This document shows positions 9,625 to 18,194 of a stretch of DNA of 64,000 nt, piece by piece. The position numbers and the translations under genes were made by a program. The notes below the pieces were generated by a model that was given only the letters and a program-made list of their open reading frames with translations, was not told the origin of the DNA and did no database searches. Positions within the stretch are counted from its first letter, which is position 1; the number at the start of each line of letters is the position of its first letter. Source of the stretch: JADLDB01 sp040755835 (GTDB lineage Bacteria > Myxococcota > Myxococcia > Myxococcales > Myxococcaceae); contig JBFMAB010000054.1 in assembly GCA_040755835.1 (NCBI GenBank), positions 1 through 64,000 on the forward strand, given 5' to 3'.

Positions 9625-9741
9625 CGCCGGCTACGCCGCGCGCGACGCCGCCTCGAGCCTCAGGAGCTCCTCGCTCAGACAGGTCGGTCCCCGATTGACG
9701 CATCGCAACCCCGAGCCGGTCCCGTTAACATCTCTTCACGC

Positions 9742-10869
9742 ATGAAGCCGGCCGACCTCCCCAGCCTGGTTCGAGAGAAGAAGGTGATCGTCTGCTGCGG
9801 CGCCGGCGGCGTCGGCAAGACGACCACCTCGGCCGCCCTGGGCCTCGCCGCCGCGCGCCAGGGCCGGCGCGTGCTGGTGCTCACCATCGATCCCGCGCGG
9901 CGGCTGGCGCAGGCGATGGGCCTGTCCGAGCACATGCGCGAGCCGCACGCCGTCCCGAGGGAGCGCCTGGCCGAGGCCGGCGTCACCACCGGTACCCTCG
10001 ACGCGTGGATGCTGAACCCCGACGTCGTCTTCGAGAGCCTCGTCAACCGCATGGCCAGCTCCCCCGACCAGGCGAAGCGGATCCTCGAGAGCCGCCTGTT
10101 CCGCCACCTGTCCGAGCTGGTCGCCGGCATGCAGGAGTACACCGCGGCCGAGGCGCTCTACGAGCTGTCCACCAGCGGCAAGTACGATCTCGTCGTGCTG
10201 GACACGCCGCCCGCCCGCAACGCGCTCGATTTCCTCGAGGCGCCCGGGAAGCTGGCCCGCTTCCTCGACGAGCGGATCCTCAACCTCTTCCTGCCGTCCA
10301 AGCAGCGCGGGATCTTCAAGAAGGCGACTGAGCTGATCGGCAGCGTCTTCACCAGGGTGTTCGGCGCCGAGTTCTTCGCCGAGATCCAGGAGTTCCTCGC
10401 GGCCTTCGGAGGCATGTTCGGGCCGATGCGCGCGCACGCCGAAGGGGTCCGTGCGCTGCTGTCGTCGCAGGAGGCCTCCTTTCTCCTGGTGACCAGCCCC
10501 GACCAGGCCGCGCTGGAGGACGCCCGCTACTTCCGCGATCGCATCCTCTCCATGAAGCTGCCGTTCGCCGGCTTCGTGCTGAACCGCAGCTGGGTGCGAA
10601 CCGACGGTTTCGTCGAGCCGTCCTCGCTCAAGCTGACCGCCGAGCTCGAGACGCCGCACGCGAAGAGCGGCCTCGAGAAGCTGGCCGCGCTGGCCCGGGT
10701 CGAACTCGAGCGTGTGCAGCGCGATCGCGATCTCCTCGCGCAGCTGGCGAAGGAGGTGCCCGCGACGGCCTTCGCGGTGGCCGCGCCGTACATCGGCGAG
10801 GCGATCGAGGACTTGAAGGGGCTCGCCCAGCTGGCGCACGGCATCGCCGAGGCACCGGCCCCGGCCTGA
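9742..10869 (+). CDS. Get3/ArsA-family ATPase, second of a tandem pair
   Basis: A 375-residue ATPase related to its neighbour. The P-loop reads CCGAGGVGKTTTSAALGLAA: the signature lysine of the deviant Walker A (K in GKGG) is replaced by Ala21, while the catalytic Lys26 and Thr27 are kept. LTIDPARRLAQAMGL is the switch I region and VVLDTPPARNALDFLEAP the switch II region. The central part (DERILNLFLPSKQRGIFKKA) is rich in hydrophobic helices that could form a client-binding surface. Only one of the two paired proteins keeps the signature lysine, so they may work as an asymmetric heterodimer. Not an arsenic-resistance pump component on present evidence. Confidence 0.85.
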   Translation: MKPADLPSLVREKKVIVCCGAGGVGKTTTSAALGLAAARQGRRVLVLTIDPARRLAQAMGLSEHMREPHAVPRERLAEAGVTTGTLDAWMLNPDVVFESLVNRMASSPDQAKRILESRLFRHLSELVAGMQEYTAAEALYELSTSGKYDLVVLDTPPARNALDFLEAPGKLARFLDERILNLFLPSKQRGIFKKATELIGSVFTRVFGAEFFAEIQEFLAAFGGMFGPMRAHAEGVRALLSSQEASFLLVTSPDQAALEDARYFRDRILSMKLPFAGFVLNRSWVRTDGFVEPSSLKLTAELETPHAKSGLEKLAALARVELERVQRDRDLLAQLAKEVPATAFAVAAPYIGEAIEDLKGLAQLAHGIAEAPAPA

Positions 10870-10956
10870 CCCCGACTGCAAATCCCGCCGCGCGCCGAGC
10901 CGTTGTCGTCTACGCTGCTGCGCGTTCCACCCGCATCTTCTCGAGAAGGAAGCCCC

Positions 10957-11280
10957 ATGTCCCTGCAGATCGAAGACCTGAAGGTCGGCACCGGCCCCGA
11001 GGCGAAGGCCGGCCAGAACGTGTCGGTGCACTACGTCGGCACGTTGACCAACGGCAACCAGTTCGACTCCAGCCGCGATCGCGGCCACGCGTTCCAGTTC
11101 CGGCTGGGCGCCGGCCAGGTGATCCGGGGCTGGGACCAGGGCGTCGCCGGCATGAAGGTGGGCGGGCTGCGCAAGCTGACGATTCCCCCGGAGATGGGCT
11201 ACGGCGCGCGGGGCTTCCCGCCCGTCATCCCCGGCAACTCCACGCTGATCTTCGAGGTCGAGCTGCTCGGCGTCAGCTGA
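10957..11280 (+). CDS. FKBP-type peptidyl-prolyl cis-trans isomerase
   Basis: This minimal single-domain FKBP of 107 residues has no signal peptide, so it is cytoplasmic. It accelerates proline isomerisation during folding. Visible active-site elements are VSVHYVGTLTNGNQFDSS, FQFRLGAGQVIRGWDQGVAG, then KLTIPPEMGYGARG and NSTLIFEVELLGV, matching FKBP12 point by point (Tyr26, Phe36, Asp37, Val55-Ile56-Trp59, Tyr82 and Phe99 equivalents). The ATG at 10957 has AGAAGGA about 6 bp upstream and beats the in-frame start at 10903. It lies 88 bp after the second ArsA-like gene on the same strand, so co-transcription is possible. Confidence 0.95.
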   Translation: MSLQIEDLKVGTGPEAKAGQNVSVHYVGTLTNGNQFDSSRDRGHAFQFRLGAGQVIRGWDQGVAGMKVGGLRKLTIPPEMGYGARGFPPVIPGNSTLIFEVELLGVS

Positions 11281-11304
11281 CGCGGAAGGCCTTCGGGGGC
11301 GCCC

Positions 11305-12795
11305 ATGGCGGTGAACGAGCAGGTCCTCAACGCCAACGTCGGCCACCGGCTGCGGGCGCTCCGCCTGTCGCGCAACGTGAAGCAGGCCGACGCCGCGAAG
11401 GAGCTCGGCGTCAGCCCCGCGTACCTGAACCTGATCGAGAAGGGGAAGCGCGTCACCCCCTTCCCGCTCTTGTGGAAGGCGCTGCGCTTCTTCGAGGTCG
11501 ATCCCGAGACCTTCATGAGCCAGCTGGGCGAGGGCCGCGTCGACCAGGCCCTGGCCGCGCTGCTCGACGAGCCGTTGCTCAAGTCGCTCGACCTCGACCA
11601 GGACGCGCTGCACTCGCTGTCGGCCGAGCCCAAGCTGGCGGGCACCGTCGCGGCGCTCTTCAACCTGTACAAGAACACCCGCAGCCAGCTCGAGAACGTC
11701 ATGGCGCAGCTCTCGAGCGAGCAGCGCACGCACGCGACGGGCGCCGAGGGACGGCTCGACTACTCGCCCTTCGACGAGGTGTCCGACTTCCTCCAGGGCC
11801 AATCGAACTACTTCCCGGAGCTCGAGGAGGAAGCCGAGCGGCTGCGGCGCGATCTCGGCGGCGAGCGGATCCTTTTGTCCAGCCAGCTGGTGAAGACGCT
11901 CGAGAGTCGCTTCGGCATGAAGGTGGAATTCGTCGAGTCGCCGCCGGGCAGCTCGGTGGTCCGCCGGCTCGACGTCGAGCGCCGGGTGCTGACGCTGTCC
12001 CCCTCGCTGACGGAGCAGCCGCTCAAGTTCCAGCTCGCCGCCAGCATCGGCCTCGAGGTGCTCGATCGCACGCGCCTCGTCGAGCGCATGGTGGGCGCGA
12101 AGACGAAGCACGCCGAGACGCCGCGGCTCATCAAGGTGAACCTGGCGAACTACTTCGCCGGCGCGCTGATGCTGCCGTACGGCGACTTCTTCAAGGAAGT
12201 GCAGCGCACGCGGTACGAGCTGGACCTCTTGTCGAACATCTTCGGCGTCACCTGGGAGACGACGGCGCACCGGCTGTGCAACCTCGCCGATCCCAAGCGC
12301 CGCGGGCTGCCGTTCCACTTCATCCGCACGGACATCGCCGGCAACATCTCCAAGCGCTACTCGGGCACGGGGCTCAAGTTCGCGTCGACGGGCAGCTGCG
12401 GGAAGTGGGCGGTGCACCTCGCCTTCCTGACGCCGTCGCAGCTTGCCCGGCAGTACTCGCAGATGCCCGACGGCGCGACGTACTTCGACTTCGCGCGCGT
12501 GCAGGTGCAGCCGCACGAGGGCTCGATCGTCCGCGGCACCGCGTACAGCATCGGGCTGGGCACGCACGCGGAGAACGCGAAGCACCTGGCGTATGGGCTG
12601 CCCACCACGGATCTCAAGCGCGACGCGATCCCCATCGGCGTGAGCTGCCGCTTCTGCGAGCGCACCGACTGCAACCAGCGCGCGGCCGCCAGCTACCGCT
12701 TCGCCTTCAGCTTCGACGAGTACACGAAGAAGGACTGTTTCTTCTCGCCGCTGGTGTCCGGCGATCAGCCGGACCGGGAGAAGAAGAAGAAGTGA
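11305..12795 (+). CDS. XRE-family regulator with ScfR-type (short-chain acyl-CoA responsive) C-terminal domain
   Basis: A 496-residue cytoplasmic regulator. A Cro/C1-type helix-turn-helix sits at about residues 12-66 (LRALRLSRNVKQADAAKELG, VSPAYLNLIEKGKR). The middle (about 190-310) corresponds to an ImmA/IrrE-like domain, but its HExxH zinc motif is missing (FQLAASIGLEVLDR), so it is not a peptidase. The C-terminal region carries CRFCERTDCNQRAA with conserved Cys residues, as in the DUF2083/ScfR domain of RamB- and PrpC-type regulators that sense short-chain acyl groups and control carbon flow through the glyoxylate or methylcitrate pathways. No such enzyme gene is adjacent, so the target is not local or is unknown. 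Confidence 0.85.
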   Translation: MAVNEQVLNANVGHRLRALRLSRNVKQADAAKELGVSPAYLNLIEKGKRVTPFPLLWKALRFFEVDPETFMSQLGEGRVDQALAALLDEPLLKSLDLDQDALHSLSAEPKLAGTVAALFNLYKNTRSQLENVMAQLSSEQRTHATGAEGRLDYSPFDEVSDFLQGQSNYFPELEEEAERLRRDLGGERILLSSQLVKTLESRFGMKVEFVESPPGSSVVRRLDVERRVLTLSPSLTEQPLKFQLAASIGLEVLDRTRLVERMVGAKTKHAETPRLIKVNLANYFAGALMLPYGDFFKEVQRTRYELDLLSNIFGVTWETTAHRLCNLADPKRRGLPFHFIRTDIAGNISKRYSGTGLKFASTGSCGKWAVHLAFLTPSQLARQYSQMPDGATYFDFARVQVQPHEGSIVRGTAYSIGLGTHAENAKHLAYGLPTTDLKRDAIPIGVSCRFCERTDCNQRAAASYRFAFSFDEYTKKDCFFSPLVSGDQPDREKKKK

Positions 12796-13223
12796 GGCGC
12801 GCCCTGCCCTTTGCCGCGGTGCTCGCCGCGGGCTGCGCGCTGCAGAGCTTCACGGTGGCGCAGCCCTCCTTCCGCACCATGGAGATCCACGACGCGTACG
12901 GCCGCGCGGTGAGGGCGGTCACCGAGCACTGCGGGCCCATCTCCGCGGAGAACCCGGACGCGAACGTCGTCGTCGGCGCCTGGAAGGCCTGGCCGACGCC
13001 CGACGGCGTGACGCTGACCCAATGCATCGTCACCGTGCTGCCCGACGACCCGTACTCGGGGAACGTGCGCATCACCTTCGCCGCCCGGGAGTGCCCGCTG
13101 TCGGACCTCGCCGATCTCGACGCGCTGGCGCCCACCTGCGAGCGGACGGACAGCGTGCGGCAGCTCGTCAACACCGGCCTCACCGAGACCGCGCGGAAGC
13201 TCGAGGCCGACATTCGCCGGTGA
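12792..13223 (+). CDS. Small lipoprotein of unknown function
   Basis: A 143-residue product starts at a GTG (12792) that overlaps the stop of the ScfR-type regulator (GTGA). The N terminus VRRALPFAAVLAAGC has a lipobox (LAAGC) placing the lipidated Cys at residue 15. The mature part contains four further cysteines (HCGP, QCIV, ECPL, TCER), likely paired as disulfides in the periplasm. No family recognised. Translational coupling to the regulator suggests co-expression, though their roles look unrelated. Confidence 0.7.
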   Translation: MRRALPFAAVLAAGCALQSFTVAQPSFRTMEIHDAYGRAVRAVTEHCGPISAENPDANVVVGAWKAWPTPDGVTLTQCIVTVLPDDPYSGNVRITFAARECPLSDLADLDALAPTCERTDSVRQLVNTGLTETARKLEADIRR

Positions 13224-13260
13224 TTGACTTCCGCTGGCGGGGAGCGCCGAATGCGCGGCC

Positions 13261-14604
13261 ATGCGTCGCCTCGCGCTCCTGTTGCCCGTCGCCCTGTCGC
13301 TGTCGTGCGGTCCCGGCCCCGGCGCCTTCGTGCCGGTGCCCAACGCGGAGCTGCCGCCGCCCGAGACGAAGGTGGAGCCGCCGCCCGGGCCGTTCAACGG
13401 CACGGTGACGCTGACGTTCAAGACCGACCGCGCCGCCACCATCTACGTCAGCGTCGACGGGAAGGATCCGCGCACCACGTCGACCGGGCGCATCTCGGGC
13501 CCGTCGCCGCTCACCGTGACGCTCGAGGCGACGACGACGGTGAGGTACTTCGCGTCCGAGGGCGGCAAGGACGAGGAGCTGCACGAGGACACCTGGATCC
13601 GCGCCGGCGGGCCCGCCGGGACGATCCGCGGCGTCGTGGTGGTGGGCGGCTTCGCCACCGGGAAGAAGGCCGGCCTCTTCCGCAACCTGGACCTCAGGGA
13701 TCTCGGCACGCCCGAGACGCCGACGGAGATCCCGTTCTTCTACGAGGGGCTGCAGTCGGGCCAGCACCGGCTCACGGCGATCTCCGATCGCAACGGCGAC
13801 GGCAACCTGATCCCCTTCCTCGACTTCCAGTCGGACACCACCACCATCACGCTGGACCTCGCCGACCCCTTCAAGGCGAGCGCCGAGGACGTGCGCATCT
13901 ACCTCGGCGCGTCGGGCTCGGGGCTGGGCACGCTCAGGGGCGTCATTCACCTGCCGAAGCCGCCGGCCTTCCAGAACCTGCAGATCAGCGTGCTGTCGCC
14001 GGACATGCTGGGCGCCAACCTCGATCCGACGGCGCTGTTGCAGCTGCTGCAGGGCGGCTACCGGATCCTCACCAACCAGACGGACACCGACTACCCGTAC
14101 GTGATCACCAACCTCGAGCCGGGAAACTACGTGCCGGTGCCGTCGCTGCTCGGCTTCGGGAATGGCGGCGTCGCGATCAACCTGCTGGCGCACCCGCTGC
14201 AGCCCGTACGCATCGAGGCGGACCAGGAGACGACGAAGAACTTCGCGTTCGGCCCGGTGACCATCTCCGGCGAGGTGACGGTGTCGGCGGCGTCGGCGCC
14301 GCAGGGCTTCGCGTACGGCATCGTCGCGGCGAAGACGGCCTCTCTCTCCGACGGCATGCAGGCGGTGCTGATGCCGGTGCTGTTCACCGCGGACCCGCTG
14401 ACGGGCGACCTGAGAGGCAACTACGCGGGCTCCGCCTTCCGTGGGAGCTCGAGCGTGGCGATCCGCGTCTTCACCAACGCGAACATGGGCAACCCGATCG
14501 CCGAGGCGCTGCCGTGGGTGCTGAACCCGTTCGCCGCGCAGCCGCCGCACGCGACCGTGATGACGGGCACCACCGACGTGGTGCGAGACATTCTGGTGCC
14601 CTGA
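13261..14604 (+). CDS. Lipoprotein with chitobiase/FN3-associated-type N-terminal domain
   Basis: A 447-residue product starts MRRLALLLPVALSLSC, with a lipobox ending at Cys16, so it is a membrane-anchored envelope or surface protein. After a Pro-rich linker, residues about 35-105 resemble the small beta domain of chitobiase C termini or FN3-associated domains (GPFNGTVTLTFKTDRAATIY, SVDGKDPRTTSTGRISGPSP). The rest looks like several carboxypeptidase-regulatory-like beta modules, for example GTIRGVVVVGGFATGKKAG, TLRGVIHLPKPPAFQN and TISGEVTVSAASAP. There is no catalytic motif. It probably binds surface polymers or serves as a structural surface protein. Confidence 0.72.
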   Translation: MRRLALLLPVALSLSCGPGPGAFVPVPNAELPPPETKVEPPPGPFNGTVTLTFKTDRAATIYVSVDGKDPRTTSTGRISGPSPLTVTLEATTTVRYFASEGGKDEELHEDTWIRAGGPAGTIRGVVVVGGFATGKKAGLFRNLDLRDLGTPETPTEIPFFYEGLQSGQHRLTAISDRNGDGNLIPFLDFQSDTTTITLDLADPFKASAEDVRIYLGASGSGLGTLRGVIHLPKPPAFQNLQISVLSPDMLGANLDPTALLQLLQGGYRILTNQTDTDYPYVITNLEPGNYVPVPSLLGFGNGGVAINLLAHPLQPVRIEADQETTKNFAFGPVTISGEVTVSAASAPQGFAYGIVAAKTASLSDGMQAVLMPVLFTADPLTGDLRGNYAGSAFRGSSSVAIRVFTNANMGNPIAEALPWVLNPFAAQPPHATVMTGTTDVVRDILVP

Positions 14605-14660
14605 CGGTGCGCCGGCTGGACGCGCCGGAGGGCCGTCGAGGTGCGCCCCGGCCGCTGACG

Positions 14661-15557
14661 TCAGGCCGCCCGGCTGCGCATCACTTCCGCCGGCGAGCCT
14701 TCCGGGCAGAGCTCCAGCAGCTTGCTGCGCGAGCGCGAGGTGAAGCTGTTGCGGCGGATCATGCTCCCGAGCGCCACCAGCACCTCACGGGCGTGCTCGA
14801 GTCCCTGATCGACCGCCTGGAACACGTCCACGCCGGGGCCGCGGTACAGCTCCTTCGCCGACAGGTGCTGCCCGGGCAGCGCCTTCAGCTTCCCGAGCGG
14901 GCTGCCGATCGCCATCGAGAACAGAGAGACGCCGCGCATCCAGCCGTCCACCTCGAGCTTCGAGGGCGCCTCGCCGAAAGCGTCCTGCGAGGACACGCGC
15001 ACCAGCTCGTAGAAACCGCGGCCGATGCCCTTGAAGGTGGATCCCTTGCGCAGCTGCAGCTTCCCGCGCACCGCCGGCGTGCCCACCAGCGGGCTGCCGT
15101 GCAGGTCCTGCATGAAAAAGAGCGACTGCGTCCACTCGATGCGGTTGCGCGCCGTGGCCGGCGTCTCGCCGTGGCGTTGGTGCGTCACCACCAGGGACTG
15201 GACGAGCGGCTCGAGGGCGCGCGACACCGCCAGCTGCGTCACGTACCCCGCCAGGAAGGCCAGCCCCGCCTCCACGCCCACCAGCGCGCCGTTCGACACC
15301 AGCTCGGCCGCCTTGAGCCCAAAGGCGACCGGCGCCTTCGTCGCGAGCAGCCGCGACCAGTGCGGCGGCGTACCGCGGCCCAGCCACGCGTCCAGCCCCA
15401 TCGACACCCCGCCGAACCACGGCAGCTCGGGCAACGACGCGCCGAACCGCGCGTACTCGAGGTCCTCTCCCAGCGCCTTGGTGAACTCCGCCGGGAGCGT
15501 GTTGACGTGAGCGGCCAGGCGCTCGACGGCCGTCACGTACGTGAAGAGAGCTGGCAT
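14661..15557 (-). CDS. Uncharacterised protein, weak resemblance to zinc-dependent phospholipase C-like proteins
   Basis: A 298-residue protein without a signal peptide, starting MPALFTYVTAVERLAAHVNT. The pattern of an N-terminal 'FT..T..ER.A.' helix followed by FGASLPELPWFGG recalls bacterial zinc-dependent phospholipase C-like proteins (PF00882 type). The expected His and Asp ligands are only partly visible (H17, E49, and H118 in THQRHGETPA), so this remains a suggestion. The gene is convergent with the lipoprotein gene at 13261 and divergent from pepA, and appears to stand alone. Confidence 0.6.
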   Translation of the reverse strand: MPALFTYVTAVERLAAHVNTLPAEFTKALGEDLEYARFGASLPELPWFGGVSMGLDAWLGRGTPPHWSRLLATKAPVAFGLKAAELVSNGALVGVEAGLAFLAGYVTQLAVSRALEPLVQSLVVTHQRHGETPATARNRIEWTQSLFFMQDLHGSPLVGTPAVRGKLQLRKGSTFKGIGRGFYELVRVSSQDAFGEAPSKLEVDGWMRGVSLFSMAIGSPLGKLKALPGQHLSAKELYRGPGVDVFQAVDQGLEHAREVLVALGSMIRRNSFTSRSRSKLLELCPEGSPAEVMRSRAA

Positions 15558-15652
15558 CTGGTTTTGAGGCGCACTGTACCTTTCCTGTGGCCCTTCCCAA
15601 GCGCTTGGCTACAGTCGCCCACCCGATTTTTCTTCATCAGGAGCAGTCCCCC

Positions 15653-17194
15653 ATGAACTTCACCCTGGTTGCCGCGGACGCCACGAAGGCGCGCGCGGAC
15701 GTCCTCGTACTCCCGGTCTTCGACAGCGATCTCGGCGGCAAGAAGTCGACCGCGCAGGCGCTGTTGCGCGCCGACAAGAAGCTCAAGGGCCTCTTGCTGA
15801 AGACGGCCGCGCAGGAAGGCTTCAAGGGCAAGGCCGAGCAGACCTTCGTGTTCCAGACGCAGGGCAAGCTGCCGGCCGGGCGCGTCGTCCTCGTGGGCCT
15901 CGGCGCCCGCGCGCGCTTCACGCACGAGACGCTGCGCCTGGCGGCCGGCCGCGCGGTGCGCACCGCGGGCAAGGTGAAGGCGAAGACGGCGGTGGTGCAG
16001 CTGCCGGAGGTGCGCGAGGTCGAAGCGGCCTTGCGCGCCGTCGTCGAGGGCTTCGGCCTGGGCGCGTACCGGTACGATCGCTGGCGCACCCAGAACCCGG
16101 ACAACGGCGCTGCCAGGACGGACAAGGTGCAGCTGGTGCTGCCCGACGGCGTGAAGAAGGAGAAGTCGCAGGACGAGGCGATCGCCCTGGGCAGGGAGAT
16201 CGTCGCGGCGACCAACTGGGCGCGCGACCTGGTCAACGAGCCCGCCGGCACGATGACGCCGACGCGGCTCGCCGACGAGGCGAAGAAGATGGCCAGGGAG
16301 GTCGGCCTCCACATCGCGATCGGCGACCGGAAGAAGATCGAGGAGCTCAAGATGGGCATGTTCCTCGGCGTCGCCCGCGGCAGCGTCGAGGAGCCGCGCC
16401 TGGTGCACCTGTCGTGGGTGCCGAAGGATCCCGAGGCCGCGAAGCAGCCGCCGGTGTGCATCGTGGGCAAGGCGATCACCTTCGACTCCGGCGGCCTGTC
16501 GCTCAAGCCGTCGGACGCGATGATGGACATGAAGACGGACATGGCCGGATCGGCGGCGATGCTGGGCGCCATGCGCGTCATCGCGCACCTCAAGCCCCCG
16601 TTCCCCGTGCACGGCTTCTTCGGCGCCTGCGAGAACATGCCGTCGGGCCACGCCTACCGGCTGGGCGACGTGCTGACCTCGCGACTGGGCAAGACGGTGG
16701 AGATCACCAACACCGACGCGGAGGGCCGCCTGGTGCTGGGCGACGTCCTCGCGTGGGCCAACGAGCAGAAGCCGGCCGCGCTCATCGATCTCGCGACGCT
16801 GACCGGCGCCTGCATCATCGCGCTGGGCAACTACATCACCGGCGCCTTCGGCGACGACGACCAGCTGATGTTCGAGGTGCTGGAGTCGGGCCGCGCCGCC
16901 GGCGAGGAGCTGTGGCGCCTGCCGGTCAGCGAGCTGCAGAAGGACGCGCTCAAGAGCGAGATCGCCGACCTCAAGAACGCCGGCGAGCGCGCGGGCGGCG
17001 CGATCAACGCCGCGCTGTTCCTCAAGGAGTTCGTCGGTGACACGCCGTGGGTCCACCTCGACATCGCGGGCCCGTCGCAGTCGCCCAAGGAGCGCGGCTA
17101 CTTCAGCAAGGGCGCCACCGGTGTCGGCGTGCGCACGCTGGTCGAGCTGATCCGCCGGCGCGCGGCGCACCTCGACGCGCACCAGGCCGGCTGA
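15653..17194 (+). CDS. pepA: Leucyl aminopeptidase (M17 family)
   Basis: PepA is a cytoplasmic di-zinc exopeptidase that removes N-terminal residues, preferring leucine. At 513 residues it matches family length. The N-terminal macro-like domain spans about 1-170. The catalytic domain shows GKAITFDSGGLSLKPS, DMKTDMAGSAAMLGAM and the M17 signature NTDAEGRLVL, containing the zinc ligands and catalytic Lys/Arg. The ATG at 15653 has AGGAG about 10 bp upstream; the frame opens earlier, at 15587, but that part is unlike the family. Single gene, followed by a symmetric hairpin. Confidence 0.96.
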   Translation: MNFTLVAADATKARADVLVLPVFDSDLGGKKSTAQALLRADKKLKGLLLKTAAQEGFKGKAEQTFVFQTQGKLPAGRVVLVGLGARARFTHETLRLAAGRAVRTAGKVKAKTAVVQLPEVREVEAALRAVVEGFGLGAYRYDRWRTQNPDNGAARTDKVQLVLPDGVKKEKSQDEAIALGREIVAATNWARDLVNEPAGTMTPTRLADEAKKMAREVGLHIAIGDRKKIEELKMGMFLGVARGSVEEPRLVHLSWVPKDPEAAKQPPVCIVGKAITFDSGGLSLKPSDAMMDMKTDMAGSAAMLGAMRVIAHLKPPFPVHGFFGACENMPSGHAYRLGDVLTSRLGKTVEITNTDAEGRLVLGDVLAWANEQKPAALIDLATLTGACIIALGNYITGAFGDDDQLMFEVLESGRAAGEELWRLPVSELQKDALKSEIADLKNAGERAGGAINAALFLKEFVGDTPWVHLDIAGPSQSPKERGYFSKGATGVGVRTLVELIRRRAAHLDAHQAG

Positions 17195-17206
17195 CCCACC
17201 GATCCC

Positions 17207-17227
17207 CTCTCCCCCATCGGGGGAGAG
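17207..17227. terminator. Bidirectional hairpin between pepA and the methyltransferase gene
   Basis: CTCTCCCCC and GGGGGAGAG form a perfect 9-bp stem with a 3-nt loop in the 43-bp gap between two convergent genes. It has no U-tract on either strand, so it may act as a weak terminator or 3'-end stabiliser for both transcripts. Confidence 0.5.
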
Positions 17228-17237
17228 AGAACAGTCG

Positions 17238-18107
17238 TCACTTCGCCGACTCGATCCGCTTCTTGGTCAGCGCGAGGTACTCGCTGTTCATGTCGATGCC
17301 GACGAAGCGCCGGCCTTTCGACACGGCCGCGACGCCCGTCGTCCCGCTGCCGCAGAACGGGTCGAGCACCACCGCGTCGTCCTCGGTGCACGCCTCGACG
17401 ATGCGGTCGAGCAGCGCGATCGGCTTCTGCGTCGGGTGCTTGCCGTGGGTCTTCTCGCCCGGCTTCGGCGTGGTCATCGTCCAGATGCGGCCGCGCTCGT
17501 CCGGCGCCAGCTCCTCGTCGCCCGGCCTGGGCAGCGCCCACACGTCACGCATCTGCTTGCCGCCGTTCTCCTGCTTCATCGCGGCGTAGTTGAACGTGTG
17601 CTTGAGCTTCCCCTTCCCACCCGGCGAGGCCCAGATCAGGATCTCGGTGGAGTGCGTGAAGTACCGGCACGCCAGGTTCGGCGAGGCGTTCGGCTTGTAC
17701 CAGCTGACCGTGTTGAGCAGCTTGTAGCCGAGCTGCTGCATCGCGAAGCCGACCGAGAAGATCACGTGCTGCGTGCCCGACACCCAGATCGTGCCCGACG
17801 GCTTCAGCACCCGCTGGCAGGCTTTCAGCCACGCCGAGGTGAAGGCGTGATCGTCCTCCACGCCCTTCGAGGCGTCCCAGTCGCCCTTCTTCACCGGCGC
17901 GCGCTTGCCCGACTGGCAGGTGAAGCCGCCGTTCGACAGGAAGTACGGCGGGTCCGCGAAGATCAGGTCGAAGGTGTGCTCGTCGAACGACTCGAGCAGC
18001 GCCAGGGAGTCGCCCTGATACAGCACGTAGTCCTTGCTGCGGGCGTAGACGTGAGACGACAACTCCGGCGTCGCGCGCGGGCGCGCGATCGAAGACAAGG
18101 CGGACAT
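17238..18107 (-). CDS. Orphan DNA methyltransferase (N6-adenine or N4-cytosine, beta-class order)
   Basis: A 289-residue SAM-dependent DNA methyltransferase. Catalytic motif IV, DPPYFLSNGG, comes at about residue 55, before the SAM-binding motif I, LDPFCGSGTTG, at about residue 250, which is the beta-class order. The region just after DPPY (FTCQSGKRAPVKKGDWDASK) is close to that of DpnA-type enzymes that methylate GATC, including single-stranded DNA, but specificity cannot be told from sequence alone. No restriction endonuclease gene is adjacent, so it is an orphan. The ATG at 18107 is chosen; a TTG directly before it and a close GGAGGG make the exact start uncertain by one codon. Confidence 0.88.
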   Translation of the reverse strand: MSALSSIARPRATPELSSHVYARSKDYVLYQGDSLALLESFDEHTFDLIFADPPYFLSNGGFTCQSGKRAPVKKGDWDASKGVEDDHAFTSAWLKACQRVLKPSGTIWVSGTQHVIFSVGFAMQQLGYKLLNTVSWYKPNASPNLACRYFTHSTEILIWASPGGKGKLKHTFNYAAMKQENGGKQMRDVWALPRPGDEELAPDERGRIWTMTTPKPGEKTHGKHPTQKPIALLDRIVEACTEDDAVVLDPFCGSGTTGVAAVSKGRRFVGIDMNSEYLALTKKRIESAK

Positions 18108-18194
18108 CAACCCTCCGTTGAGCGTGAAGACCGGTGCAACAGGTCTGATCGAGACGCTACGTGAGCCGGACGAGCTGTCGAGTTTCTGACTCGC

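Noticed and set aside
8716..10869. Arsenite resistance operon (arsA)
   Set aside because: No arsB, arsC, arsD or arsR neighbours and no arsenite-binding cysteines; the pair fits the Get3-like bacterial duplication better.
9736..12585. 949-codon minus-strand frame
   Set aside because: Antisense of the second ArsA-like gene, FKBP and ScfR regulator genes. It shows arginine/histidine-rich shadow composition and ignores clear domain genes on the other strand.
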